Origin: Pseudopyrenochaeta lycopersici
Taxonomy: Eukaryota > Ascomycota > Dothideomycetes > Pleosporales > Pseudopyrenochaetaceae
DNA length: 64,000 bases
Assembly (NCBI GenBank): GCA_003313425.1
Contig: NHZP01000020.1
Span: forward strand, 992,001 to 1,056,000
Reading direction: 5' to 3'
Position numbers and translations under genes: made by a program. Every line of letters starts with the position of its first letter. Position 1 is the first letter of the stretch. Shown one piece after another: positions 37,497 through 47,378 of this stretch. A model generated the notes under the pieces. That model worked only from the letters and a program-made list of their open reading frames with translations. It made no database searches and was not told the origin of the DNA.

Positions 37497-39156
37497 CTAC
37501 ATAGTGAAAGCCAGCCAAGCTGCTGTCGCGGCAGGAAGTGAGCTGCACCTGAAAACCCATTCGATAGGATTCTCCAGGTCTAGTTGATGTGCGACCCAGA
37601 AGATTGTGCTACTTGCAAGAGCTGCTATAATTTGGGGTGCCGATATAGCAGCATTGTGCATACCGACGATCGAGCCGGCCTGGCTGACACTCTCGTTTTT
37701 GTCATCTTCCTCGAATGTAATGTCTGACTCAATTTGGTGCCCCGCTACCTCCTCTCCTATCATCGCAAAAGGCACCCATTGCGTAATGCCCCACGATAAG
37801 CCTGAGATCGAGACCATGTACGTTCCAGCCGTTCTTGAAGAGATCAAGAATGTTGAGAGAAGACTGATAACATAGATCAATTGACCAATTCCCCAGACAA
37901 TATGAATCTCAGAAAACGTGAGATGCCATGGCTTGCTGTATCCCCCAAACCCTAAAGAGTTCGATGCTGAGACTGTTAAAAGCTTTGGTAACGCTATACT
38001 CGTTCCGAAGGCTACTATTGCGAATAGTAAACTTGCTGTAGATCCAATTCTTGTTCCTTCGCTCCGGAGTGTTGATTCCATTTCGGTGTCGATTGTTGGC
38101 TGATTATTGATGTAGAGTTGACTGATAAAGCTTGTGGTGTAAAAGAGGAATCCGAACCAACCCATCCAAGAGAAGAACTGTATATTACAAACACGACGTG
38201 TTCGTGGCGACATGGCTGAGAAACCTTCCCTGATATGTTCCAGCACCCCCAAGGAGGGGCGATATATTTCTTTCTCTTGGCTTGGTGTTTGTGGGGCCTC
38301 TTCCTCGACAAAATAGCAAGTTATCAACGAAGTGACAAACAGTGTGATGGTAGTGAAATAGATCATGTATCGAAAATTCCAGGCTTCATAGCTACTGGAA
38401 AATGGGGCGAGTTGCAAAGATCCAAGGACGTATCCAATGACGTTTCCCACGCCAGCAGAACGGCTTGCCCATGCGCTTGCGATAGGCTGTTGCTCTGGTG
38501 GACAAATATCCATGGTCAAAGAGCGAAGACCCAACTGAAGTGGTTGAATTGCAATGTTTAAGAGCACGACTGTTATGATGGTTGCGCATTGCGTAATTGT
38601 CGCTCTCGCTTCGTTCCTACTATTTATGCCGAAAAGTTTACCCAGTGACGACGAGATGGGAGTTATCCAGGCTAATATGGTGGCAGTAAGGATAGTCGCT
38701 AACATTCCTCCCAGAATGAATGGCCTTCGTCGGCCATAAGAGATGCGAGATCGATCACTCATGATGCCCACGATGGGCTGCACTATCGAGCCACAGATTG
38801 GCGCGGAGGCCCAGATAAGGGACGATTGAGTTGTAGTTATGCCAAGAGAAAACAAGTACGACGAGCCATGTGAGAATATTGTTGACCACAGAATTTGTAG
38901 TCTGCACAAGTATTAGCTGCTGTGTAACCGCTCTTTGCTAAACCACGTACCCTCCGACTCCACATGTCATGGCGACTATATACCTAGTAGGAAGTCTTCG
39001 ATGCCATCGCTTTGGCCGCTCTATAAATGTCACTGTATTTGTATTATTGACATTGGGAAAAGCTAAGCGATCTCCAGAAAGAGTTATTGTGGCCATTAAG
39101 CTCCCTATGATCTCTCGATCTTCAAACTGGTGAAGCAGTCCACAAAACTTCTCCAA
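37497..39156 (-). CDS. MFS transporter, SUT1-like sucrose/GPH family
   Basis: Two exons on the minus strand (39156-38951 and 38901-37497) join across a 49-bp intron starting gtacgt and ending gcag. The product has 536 residues. The junction restores GVGGLQILWS in the first membrane helix, where fungal SUT-type transporters have GxGGLQIVWS. Next come PICGSIVQPIVGIMSDR and GRRRPFILGG, the signature loop of the glycoside-pentoside-hexuronide and sucrose transporter group, and about 12 hydrophobic segments. It is a plasma- or vacuolar-membrane carrier. Its position beside the UstYa genes suggests export of a cluster product or uptake of a sugar, and the sequence does not decide. The start could also be Met21. 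No damage is seen. Confidence 0.85.
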
Positions 39157-40082
39157 ATTTTGTATTCCGGGAAAACCTCTAGAATAGAACTAGTTGGCTC
39201 GGTGAATAGGACTTTCGGTGACGAGAATTTGAATTTCTGAATAACGGATACTTGTTGTGGGCGTTGTAAGACTAATTTCGATGGACTAAATCATGAGCTG
39301 CAGGCCTCCAATGTGGTTGAGTTCACTCAACTCAAAACACCAGTTTACTGCGAATCGAGCTGCATCGATCTGATTGGATGAAGTAGCGATGTGAAAGGAA
39401 TGACCTCTGCATTACTGGTCATGAAATTACTCGCATACTAGAGATTACTATAGGGCTTAGTAATGGCTCCCGTCAGCTCCTACTACATGCAAATTGACTA
39501 TGCTTCGGATAATCTCCGGTATTGAATTAGTCATTGTGAAACCAAGGCCATACGGAACTCTAGGTTATCATCGCTCGTCGAGAGCGCTCTCCTTGGCCTA
39601 TTCTATCTTGACATTTGCGTCAATTTCTATTAATCATTGGCTAAGTACCTTCCTAGGCCATCCTTTATCTATATTGCAAAGAGCCTATTTTCAGGAAGTG
39701 TGTTCTCCGCCGTATTCGCCTACCAGAAATCGTCTCTAGATGGTTTAAAATAGCGTGAATTATAGATGACAGTTGTAATCTTTCTTCCCTTTCTGACATG
39801 GAATTAATGGGTGGAGTGTATTCAGGCTGCCGAATTATAGGATGCGGATTGGGTTTTCCGTGTTTCATCACTTCTAGGGTTCATCTAGCCATGGAAGGAT
39901 ATGGTTCCTAAACTCAGAAATGTGGCTCGCTCGATACTGTCAGCATGCATTGATTGAAACAATCTGTCACCCTTATGTTTGACAAAATTGTTAATTCAAT
40001 CCAGGCCAGTGGTACTACTAAGTGTGCTGATAGAACAAGAACTAAGTACAATGTAAGGTGCAAAACTGCCCCGTCTTGCGAC
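39157..40082. other. Intergenic, MFS upstream region
   Basis: Contains the presumed MFS promoter and the 3' end of the first UstYa gene. Short open frames here show no protein-like features. No exact ATCTCNCGNA (the TOXE target) was found by eye; atctctcgat at about 39111 is one mismatch away. Confidence 0.35.
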
Positions 40083-40814
40083 TCATACAGGGACAACACA
40101 CGTAGAATATCCGACCTCCGTCCGTGTACGAATATCACCTAGAAACGAGGTAGGCATATCCAGGTGTTCCATCAATGTCTGGCTACAATGTTTTGTATGA
40201 TGATAGTTGAGCACATGCTTATCCAATAACTTTCCATCCCGCTCGTAACCTTTGTGTAATCTTCTCCACATCAGAGCGCAATGGATCATGTGCTCTCGGA
40301 CTGGAGTCCAGTATGCATCTGGTATTTGGTATTCTGACATTTCTTCTTCAGTGAGTTGTCGTGTTGCGTTGGCAGAATCATAAGCCTGCCATGGAGCCAT
40401 GCGTTTGAAATCTGCCAGATTCTCCGTGTCAAGACACGGAGAGGGGACCCAAATATTTCCCAGCACGTCATATGAACACCCGTTTGCGCGTGCTTCAGTA
40501 TGCGTCGTGCCACAGCTAAGTGTCCTTGTCTTAGGGCTGTGTGGTGGAAACGGGCGGAAGATGAAGCCAACAAGTATGGTGAATGAAATTGCTACCACGG
40601 CATTAATGATGTATGGTAGTATTGTTTTCAGCCAGTGGGTCCTTCGGTCTACATCTGGGCCATACTGGGCGTTGTCATCGTGAAACAATGTGGTTTCAGT
40701 CGTGTCAGAAGCGTGGGACGATGACGATCTCGAATCTCTCATTGACTGCGCGTCCTCAGAAAAGAAGACCATATCGATAACTACTATATTGTCAGCCTTC
40801 GGGTTGAAAATCAA
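40083..40814 (-). CDS. UstYa-family (DUF3328) oxidase 1
   Basis: A 243-residue type II membrane protein: polar N-terminus, one membrane segment at about 63-86, then a lumenal domain. It has SYDVLGNIWVPSPCLD at 114-129 and the paired family motifs HMIHC (175-179) and HTKHC (206-210), which are thought to bind the catalytic metal in UstYa/UstYb. Such enzymes oxidise and cross-link ribosomal peptides (ustiloxin, phomopsin, asperipin) or modify other secondary metabolites. It is a clear paralogue of 46710-47378: both share HCALMWRRLHKG and end in STCVVP. Met15 or Met25 are alternative starts. No intron is needed. Confidence 0.93.
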   Translation of the reverse strand: MIFNPKADNIVVIDMVFFSEDAQSMRDSRSSSSHASDTTETTLFHDDNAQYGPDVDRRTHWLKTILPYIINAVVAISFTILVGFIFRPFPPHSPKTRTLSCGTTHTEARANGCSYDVLGNIWVPSPCLDTENLADFKRMAPWQAYDSANATRQLTEEEMSEYQIPDAYWTPVREHMIHCALMWRRLHKGYERDGKLLDKHVLNYHHTKHCSQTLMEHLDMPTSFLGDIRTRTEVGYSTCVVPV

Positions 40815-41355
40815 ATATTTGACAGTAAGGCATTACTTTCGTTGCTCGATTTAACAACAGTTAAGAAGTAACAGGGATGAGTGGCAGAGCAAAAATTCGC
40901 CAAGAAATTTGAAGAGCTGGTTGTGGAGAAAACGCCTTGTGGTTTGTGACAGAAGTTCTGGCAAAATGGCAATTACATTGTCTGGATACCTAGATACTAG
41001 AGCCGGTGTATTAGTCGTCACAATATGCAACTTTTGAGACTCTATTTGCTTGCTTACTGCTTTCTTCTAATCTTCTGGGGTTGTGCAGAATCAAGTAGAG
41101 GCGTAAATCCAGTCCCAGTTTGCAGTTTTGATCATGCTTATAGTCTACAAATACCTTGTCGTTTCACAGTCAGCATGAGTTAGCATGTGCGACGCTTACT
41201 ATAAGAGAACGCTAGACTAATGTAAGTTAGTAACGTCTCCCGCTTGTTGCTCCAAATGAAACCCTTGAATAGTACTTTTTTAGAGCACAATCATATTCTC
41301 TTATTATTTCGTGATTTTTTGGTTCTATTATCTTTACGAGGCGATCAAAAAAGCT
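40815..41355. promoter_or_regulatory. Divergent promoter region, UstYa 1 and DOMON-b561
   Basis: About 540 bp between two genes transcribed away from each other inside the cluster, so it should carry both promoters. No specific site is recognised. Confidence 0.4.
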
Positions 41356-42817
41356 ATGAAACATCTCAAACTCCTCACTACGCTCTTTGGGGTGCTTAAT
41401 GTTTGTCAAGGATTGGAGCTATCACAACTATGCCACATTGAACCGGTAAAGCATACCAACATGTGTATGGCTGTCACGAGCATTAAGTCTCCAAATGAAA
41501 GAGGCCATGACTTGCTGATGACATTTTCGGTCATGTTCCACCAAAGAAATGGCTGGGCCGCATTTGCAGCTGGAAACATTATGGATCGGGCCTTGATGTT
41601 TGTGGTGTGGCCAGGACAACGAGAAGGAGGTATTTACTCTATTTCTCATATTAAATCATCAACACATATCGTGAACTGATTCTGTTAAGATATCACTTTT
41701 TCTGTGCGTTCGACCACTGGACATCTCCCACCACAGCCGCTTAAGAATCAAAGACAAGTTCAAGTTCAGACTGCAGGAATAGACAAGAGCGGGTTTCATG
41801 TCCTACAGGTCACTTGTTACGCATGTGAGACAATTGGACTTGGCGAACTTAATGTCACAAGCCAGAATCAACCGTGGTTATTTGCGACCAGCTACACACA
41901 GCAGACACAATCTAGCGATCCGAATTTACGAATGACGCTACATACGGAATACGGTGAGTTGATATTAAAATATTCTTACTCTGTATTCGAATTTGACAAG
42001 ATATTAGGTCTGAGAATGATTGATATGACTCAGGCACTGTCCAAAGCCTCGAACGCCGATCATCCATCAGTCACCGTGGATCGGTCTTTGATCCATGCAG
42101 TAGATCCTCTTGGACCCTATCAATCGAATACCTCTACTTCTCTATATCCTCCCATTAATGTGTGGAAAGTCCACGGGCTTATGTTATCTGCCTCAGTTGT
42201 CCTTAATTGTCTAGGCATAATCTTGATCAGAAGTGGAGCGAAATGGGCGTTTCGCAGCCACTGGATCGTACAAACTTTATCTGCGTCCGGATTGCTTATA
42301 GGATGCATGATCGGAGTTCTGAAAAGCCGAAAGGTATTTCAGGTAAGGAATGGAGAGAACCTTACAGGTATACATTTAACTCATCTTTTCTAGATTGAAA
42401 CCTTGGCCTCGACACATAAATTGATCGGCCTTGCGATTATGGTCGGGGTGCCAGCCCAAATTACAGCTGGCTATAAGCATCATATCAACTACGTAAAATA
42501 TGGTCGCCGGACCAGAAGCTCTTTCTTCCATATCAATCTTGGCCGAATCCTCTTCTTGGCACTCAATGTGAATGTCTTCATGTGCGTAAAATAAACTCTC
42601 TCATAAATAAAGTAAATTATTAACTGGATACAGGGGCTTGTGGCACGCTAGAGAGCACATTGCCTATGTATGGGGCTGGGGAGCAGTGTTTTTCTTAGAG
42701 TCTTCGGCAATAATATGGGTGTTTTTAGCAAATTACCGTGCCATAACAAAAGACTATAAGAATGTGGCAGACGACGAAACCGATCCATTCGTGGTTGGAG
42801 GCGATGAGGAGAAGTAG
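41356..42817 (+). CDS. DOMON-cytochrome b561 membrane hemoprotein
   Basis: Five exons (41356-41629, 41690-41953, 42008-42342, 42394-42581, 42634-42817) join in frame to 414 residues. The four introns are 51-60 bp with GT/AG ends. The second intron (54 bp) is also open, so a retained form would still read through. A signal peptide (MKHLKLLTTLFGVLNVCQG) leads to a DOMON/CDH-cytochrome-like domain (CMAVTSI, NGWAAFAAGNIMDRALMFVVWPG, then VRSTTGH). A cytochrome b561 domain follows, with several membrane helices and His in VHGLMLSA, SHWIVQ, STHKLIGL and FHINLGRI as likely heme ligands, and a charged C-terminus. Proteins of this build move electrons across membranes. Its place among UstYa genes suggests it feeds electrons to lumenal oxidases, which is inference. 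Confidence 0.88.
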
Positions 42818-43075
42818 ATTTTTGGTTCAGACACGAATGTATCATCTCAATGATAGAGCCTATCCTTTCGTCGCTTCTCCAAGCTAACCACTAACTCATT
42901 TTTAGTATGATGTATGTTGGCCATAACCTTTCCTTTGGCGGGTAACAGAGCAAACCAAGCCAATTATCTACATTCACACCAGGCGTCTGACGCTCACAGC
43001 TATCACACACCCCTGGAATGTCATTTCCACAACATGATTTCAATTCTCAGTTGCATTATCTATCTTTACATAAGC
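42818..43075. other. Convergent 3' ends
   Basis: Spacer between the DOMON-b561 gene and the long UstYa gene on the opposite strand. Confidence 0.35.
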
Positions 43076-44269
43076 CTAGAAACAAACCTTGCTCTCCCAG
43101 AGCAACCTGATGTCTCCTGGTTCTAGGTCATGCTGAGTTGGACCTCGTTCGCCTCCAGGAAAAGCCATTTCATCCAGGCTGTCTAAGCAATGTTTCATAT
43201 GCCTATAATCAATATCCCTAGGACACACGTGTGTGCCGCTCTCCCTAGCCCACCAATATCTCCTTAATGCCAACACGCAATGTGCCATATGGAAGGCCTC
43301 GTCACTTAAGACTTGGATTGCATACGGATCACTGAGAAATGTTTGGTCCAGATAGAGTTTCTGTTGCCTAATGAGGTCTGCTTCTGGATAGCGACTGCGA
43401 AACCATCTCTGGTAGCGTTCTTCTTCAGCGGTAAATAGATGAGCAGGAACCATAGCCTGATCATCAATTCGAAGTTCCCAGTCAGTGTTGGGTGTGAATT
43501 TTTGCCGCTTTTCTGGTGTATCCCAGTCGGTAACATTGTGATGATCGAATTGAAGCTGATATCGAGGTCCTTTGCTTTTCTGTGTGTTGTAGCGGATCCA
43601 GATACCAGAAGTTGAATTGGCGAGGTAGTATCCGAGTACAATGAAGAGAAATATGCAGAACAGTAGAGATCCTGCTGTAGCATACACTAGTCCTGAATTG
43701 CAGAATTTGCTCGTCCGCCGAGAGCCTTTGGTTTCTGTTAATGGGAGATAAAGCTGCTTCCCTCTTTGTCCGAACAAAATTGAAGCGATTCTTGAGTGGA
43801 TTTTGCGAGGCATTGATGATGAAGCCAGAACATCGTGGTCTAAAATCATACGCTCCTCTTCCAATGAAAATCTCAGGTCGCTCAAGCTCTGATGGTTGAT
43901 CTCGAGAAGAGTAACAAAGCTACCCACTCGCGTTTTATTGCTCGTGTTTTCCGTAAACGTTAAGATAAGGGAGGCATTTCCCGCTTTTCTCTCTTGAAGA
44001 TATTCAAATACTCTGGCAACAGCGCTCTTTGTCGTGAATCGAGCGGGCTCGCGTGTTGGTCCGATGAAGAGGACATAAATGCCATGTCTGCCGTGTACGA
44101 TGTGCCGCTGCACGAATTGTGCATTAGCAGCCTCCTCAAAGATCAACTCGATGTTTGTCGCATCGGCCTTCGCATCTATTCCAAAGCTATATGGGTTCGA
44201 GGAGTCTCCGTGAACTTCCATTGTAGGTGATTTACAGAATTCGGAGTGTGAGCACAAAGTGTGCTTCAA
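43076..44269 (-). CDS. UstYa-family oxidase 2 with long N-terminal region
   Basis: 397 residues from Met1, or 381 from Met17 at 44221, which looks equally good. The C-terminal half is UstYa-like: membrane segment at about 201-225, then HMAHC (337-341) and HMKHC (367-371). It departs from the family in two ways. About 200 residues precede the membrane segment where 40-60 are usual, with mixed alpha/beta-like text (GIYVLFIG, SLILTF, VTLLEINHQSLSDLRFSLEEE). The usual YDVL..WVPxxC motif is absent. The N-terminal region would lie in the cytosol. I do not recognise a domain in it. It is a single open frame with no hint of a fusion by sequencing error. It is transcribed away from the peptide precursor. 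Confidence 0.85.
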   Translation of the reverse strand: MKHTLCSHSEFCKSPTMEVHGDSSNPYSFGIDAKADATNIELIFEEAANAQFVQRHIVHGRHGIYVLFIGPTREPARFTTKSAVARVFEYLQERKAGNASLILTFTENTSNKTRVGSFVTLLEINHQSLSDLRFSLEEERMILDHDVLASSSMPRKIHSRIASILFGQRGKQLYLPLTETKGSRRTSKFCNSGLVYATAGSLLFCIFLFIVLGYYLANSTSGIWIRYNTQKSKGPRYQLQFDHHNVTDWDTPEKRQKFTPNTDWELRIDDQAMVPAHLFTAEEERYQRWFRSRYPEADLIRQQKLYLDQTFLSDPYAIQVLSDEAFHMAHCVLALRRYWWARESGTHVCPRDIDYRHMKHCLDSLDEMAFPGGERGPTQHDLEPGDIRLLWESKVCF

Positions 44270-44722
44270 GAGTCATTCATAAATTGACTATATAGGATCA
44301 CAAGAATCATAGAGTACAGAGCACTGCACTTGAATCATTTCACTCAATTAGAACCCAAAGTTTCGCTAACGCTGAATAGCAAGTAAGGCTTCGTCAGCGC
44401 TTAGTAGGTACCTTGTAGTAGTCTCTTTACCAGTATTAACTATTTTACAGAGCCCGAGCTTCAATCTAGGTAATCAGGTTAGTCGAGAAAGGATTAGTAT
44501 AATCATACTGTGCAACAGCTTTCATGTGTAACCTCTCAAGTTTGATCGTAGCTTCTAGTGGTAGGTTTTGTAGTTTGCTAGACGTGTCACACAGGATATA
44601 AAAAGCAAAGTTAATCGGGACCTCACAACTATCAACACTCGAAAACATTTCAGCACCCAAACAAATTCAATAAAGAAACATTTTCAAATTTCTGTGGTTC
44701 TGAGCGTTCATTCCTGTTCATC
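44270..44722. promoter_or_regulatory. Divergent promoter region, UstYa 2 and peptide precursor
   Basis: 453 bp shared by the two divergent genes. A TATA-like box (TATAAAA, 44597-44603) lies about 120 bp before the precursor ATG, followed by an A/T/C-rich leader (acattttcaaatttctg) typical of strongly expressed fungal genes. Confidence 0.5.
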
Positions 44723-45481
44723 ATGAAGCCTACTGCCATTCTTTCAACCCTCATGGGCATGTCCGTCCTTGTCGCTGCGCTGCCTCTGGAAGCCGGCCTC
44801 GACAGCCTGAGTAAGCATAAGCCCTTGAGTCCAGAAAGAATCGAGAGTGTCCTGACGGAGCTTAACGCCCCAGAACCATGGGAGAAACGATCGCCTCAGA
44901 AGAAGATTGATGCCGTCGACGTCGAAAAGCGTCAGAAGAAGATTGACGCTATTGACGTTGAAAAGCGATCCCCTCAGAAAAAGATTGATGCAGTGGATGT
45001 TGAGAAACGCCAGAAGAAAATTGATGCCGTTGACGTCGAGAAACGCCAGAAGAAAATCGATGCGGTTGATGTTGAGAAACGCTCACCTCAGAAAAAGATC
45101 GATGCAGTGGATGTTGAGAAGCGTCAGAAGAAAATCGATGCTGTAGATGTCGAGAAACGCCAAAAGAAGATTGACGCCGTTGACGTTGAAAAGCGCCAGA
45201 AGAAAATCGATGCGGTTGACGTTGAGAAGCGTCAGAAGAAAATCGATGCTGTAGATGTCGAGAAACGCCAGAAGAAAATCGATGCTGTAGATGTCGAGAA
45301 ACGTCAGAAGAAAATCGATGCTGTAGATGTCGAGAAACGCCAAAAGAAGATTGACGCCGTTGACGTTGAAAAGCGCCAGAAGAAAATCGATGCGGTTGAC
45401 GTTGAGAAGCGTCAGAAGAAAATCGATGCTATAGATGTCGAGAAACGCCAGAAGAAGATTGATGCCGTTGACGTCGAGTAA
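44723..45481 (+). CDS. Kex2-processed repeat peptide precursor (putative RiPP)
   Basis: 252 residues, one exon. An N-terminal signal peptide (about 1-19, MKPTAILSTLMGMSVLVAA) leads to a short pro-region (about 20-56) ending EPWEKR. Then come 16 tandem units of QKKIDAVDVE, 15 of them followed by KR. Units 1, 3 and 6 begin SPQKK, and units 2 and 15 have Ile for Val (IDAIDVE). The last unit stops right after VDVE. KR is the Kex2 cleavage site, so processing in the Golgi would release 16 copies of (SP)QKKIDAVDVE. Cleavage at the inner KK could trim this to IDAVDVE. This is the build of fungal RiPP precursors such as those of ustiloxin and phomopsin, and of other Kex2-processed secreted peptides. 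Flanking UstYa genes favour a modified RiPP. An unmodified signalling peptide is the main alternative. Confidence 0.93.
   Translation: MKPTAILSTLMGMSVLVAALPLEAGLDSLSKHKPLSPERIESVLTELNAPEPWEKRSPQKKIDAVDVEKRQKKIDAIDVEKRSPQKKIDAVDVEKRQKKIDAVDVEKRQKKIDAVDVEKRSPQKKIDAVDVEKRQKKIDAVDVEKRQKKIDAVDVEKRQKKIDAVDVEKRQKKIDAVDVEKRQKKIDAVDVEKRQKKIDAVDVEKRQKKIDAVDVEKRQKKIDAVDVEKRQKKIDAIDVEKRQKKIDAVDVE
44891..45478 (+). repeat. 36-bp tandem repeat array encoding the core peptide
   Basis: Sixteen units of 36 bp (42 bp in the three with SP; the last lacks KR). Codons vary between units (GTT/GTC/GTA/GTG for Val, GAT/GAC for Asp) while the peptide is nearly constant. A 129-bp block at 45122-45250 recurs identically at 45302-45430, offset by 180 bp or five units. 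No RIP-type damage is visible. Confidence 0.95.
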
Positions 45482-46709
45482 GGTGACAGCATCAAGCGGA
45501 ACGAGGGCAACAAATGGGAATTTGTTTCGCACCGCAATGTTGCCCAGAGCTGAATTGCTGATCATCAATTAACGATGTTATTTGCCCTCACTATCAAGAA
45601 ACATTATACTAAAGTTGGAGTTGAGAGACTTTCAATTCTGGAGATGAGAAGTGTACCCACCAACGGTGGTTGAGGCTGAGAAATTTGGGTTATTGTCATT
45701 CATTTATAGATGAAGCTAGAGAGTATAGTCTGGAAGGTTTTGTGTTGTTAGCCTCTATCGAATTGTTACATGTACTTAGGGATAAGAGAAGAGACCCGAA
45801 TTGAACCGATGTGCTCATTTCCACCCACCATGGAGTTAGTTACTTTGCATGGAGGAAACATTCGCTCTCCAAATTTCCTGTGACACTTTCTAATAGGCTA
45901 ACGCCGCAGATCAAGTAATAGATACTTCTACTCCCTCAACGTGAAACTGTAGCATTTGAAAGTATTATATGCTTTGTGCATTCAGAATTGGATCGCATTG
46001 ATCCTAATAATATGACAACATTTAGAGCCATCATATTCGAATGCTTCGTAAAATGCTGTGATCGTGTCTATTACATCAGGCACAACTTTAAACACAATAC
46101 AACGAGGTAAAATTGGTTGCGTATCTTAATAACCACAAACTGTGTTGCATTTTACGATCTTAATTCTAGATAGGACTAAAGATCAGACTAAGAAAGCGAT
46201 GCACACTAAGTTTTGGGAAAGATAGCTATGACTGTCTTTGCTCAAAAATCCGGCTTAAGGTTAGATGGATGATGTCATCAGGCAGACTTTGTGCTTTGTG
46301 CGATATGGAGTGCAACCGAAATTTATTGAGGTTAAACTATTATGGGACAGTAAGTTACGCATGTAATCAGGCGAGTTAGGCCTACAGCTTCATAGGGGGC
46401 CCAGCCGGAGATCAGATAGGCAGGGAGGCACCGAAACCAACTCGTCATGCAGCTCTTGACTCAATGTATTCTACTGATCTCACTAATTGCGTATCAGCAC
46501 CTGCTCCCTACTCAAACGTGAATGCTGGTAAGTTATGCCACAGTATGAAATTTCCCATGCCATCGTACTTATTGTCCTATCTGATATTCTTAATATTCTC
46601 AAACTGGATCTTATCAGACTCATATAATCATTCTCCTAGTTCTGATGTCCTGGCTACAATTTGGTAATTGAAAAACAAGGCGATCCTCACAAGACGCTTT
46701 TTGAGTATT
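45482..46709. other. Intergenic, 3' side of precursor
   Basis: 1.2 kb of normal-composition DNA between the precursor and UstYa 3, which converge on it. A short open frame at 46464-46667 has a hydrophobic stretch but no signal of being a gene. Nothing else is supported. Confidence 0.35.
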
Positions 46710-47378
46710 TCAACTGGGAACGACGCAAGTAGAAAACCCCGGAATTGTTTGAGAAACGATCATGTCCATCACTGACCTATCCTTTTCCAGAAAGTCTATC
46801 ATAAGCTGCGAACAGTGTGCCGTATGCGCATATGCCCTGACATGAGAGTCTAGATATCGCTCATCTTCTTTAAAGCCTTTGTGCAGCCGCCTCCACATTA
46901 GAGCACAGTGAACCATATGCTCACGAATGGGTGTGAAATAGGTCTTTGGGCTAACGACGTCGCCCATTTCGTCTTCAGTCAGTTGGCGTGTAGCGTCGCG
47001 AGTCTCGTATGCTTGCCACTGAGCAAGCCGCTTAAAGTTATCAAGGTTTTCCTTATCGAGACATGGTGTTGGAACCCATATATTGGAGAGAACGTCGTAG
47101 GTGCAGCCCAATGCTCGAGCCTCAGTTGACGTGGAACCGCAGTGAAGTATGATTTTCTGGGGAACCCGGGCCGGAAAGGGCCTAGAAAGGAAACCAGCCA
47201 GTGTTGTTACTGCTGTTGCAAACAGAAATGTGAGTATGTGAAACAAAACTTTACTCTTCAGGCCTTGTCGTTTGAAAGATAAAGATTTGTAGTTGCTGGG
47301 CTCCAATAGTAATATTTTCTCGAACGACTCTTCTGCCGATTCGACTTTATGGTAGGACGTATTGCCTGGAACGTCCAT
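46710..47378 (-). CDS. UstYa-family (DUF3328) oxidase 3
   Basis: 222 residues, single exon. Cytosolic N-terminus 1-42, membrane segment about 43-64, then a lumenal domain with TYDVLSNIWVPTPCLD (93-108), HMVHC (154-158) and HTAHC (185-189), ending STCVVPS. It is the closest relative of UstYa 1 in this window, sharing long blocks around ATRQLTE and HCALMWRRLHKG, so the pair arose by duplication. In ustiloxin and related pathways two UstYa-type enzymes are often needed together. The start is secure because the protein begins with a normal-length N-terminus. Confidence 0.94.
   Translation of the reverse strand: MDVPGNTSYHKVESAEESFEKILLLEPSNYKSLSFKRQGLKSKVLFHILTFLFATAVTTLAGFLSRPFPARVPQKIILHCGSTSTEARALGCTYDVLSNIWVPTPCLDKENLDNFKRLAQWQAYETRDATRQLTEDEMGDVVSPKTYFTPIREHMVHCALMWRRLHKGFKEDERYLDSHVRAYAHTAHCSQLMIDFLEKDRSVMDMIVSQTIPGFSTCVVPS

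Noticed and set aside
44891..45478. CRISPR-like array
   Set aside because: The repeats are coding, adjacent and without unique spacers, in a eukaryotic gene with a signal peptide.
45083..45568. 161-codon minus-strand open frame over the peptide array
   Set aside because: Its repeated text (LLLAFLDIYSIDF) is only the complement of the 36-bp repeats. The plus strand has a signal peptide, Kex2 sites and silent codon variation.
46464..46667. 67-codon frame between precursor and UstYa 3
   Set aside because: Has a hydrophobic run but no homologue, repeat, Kex2 site or convincing leader.
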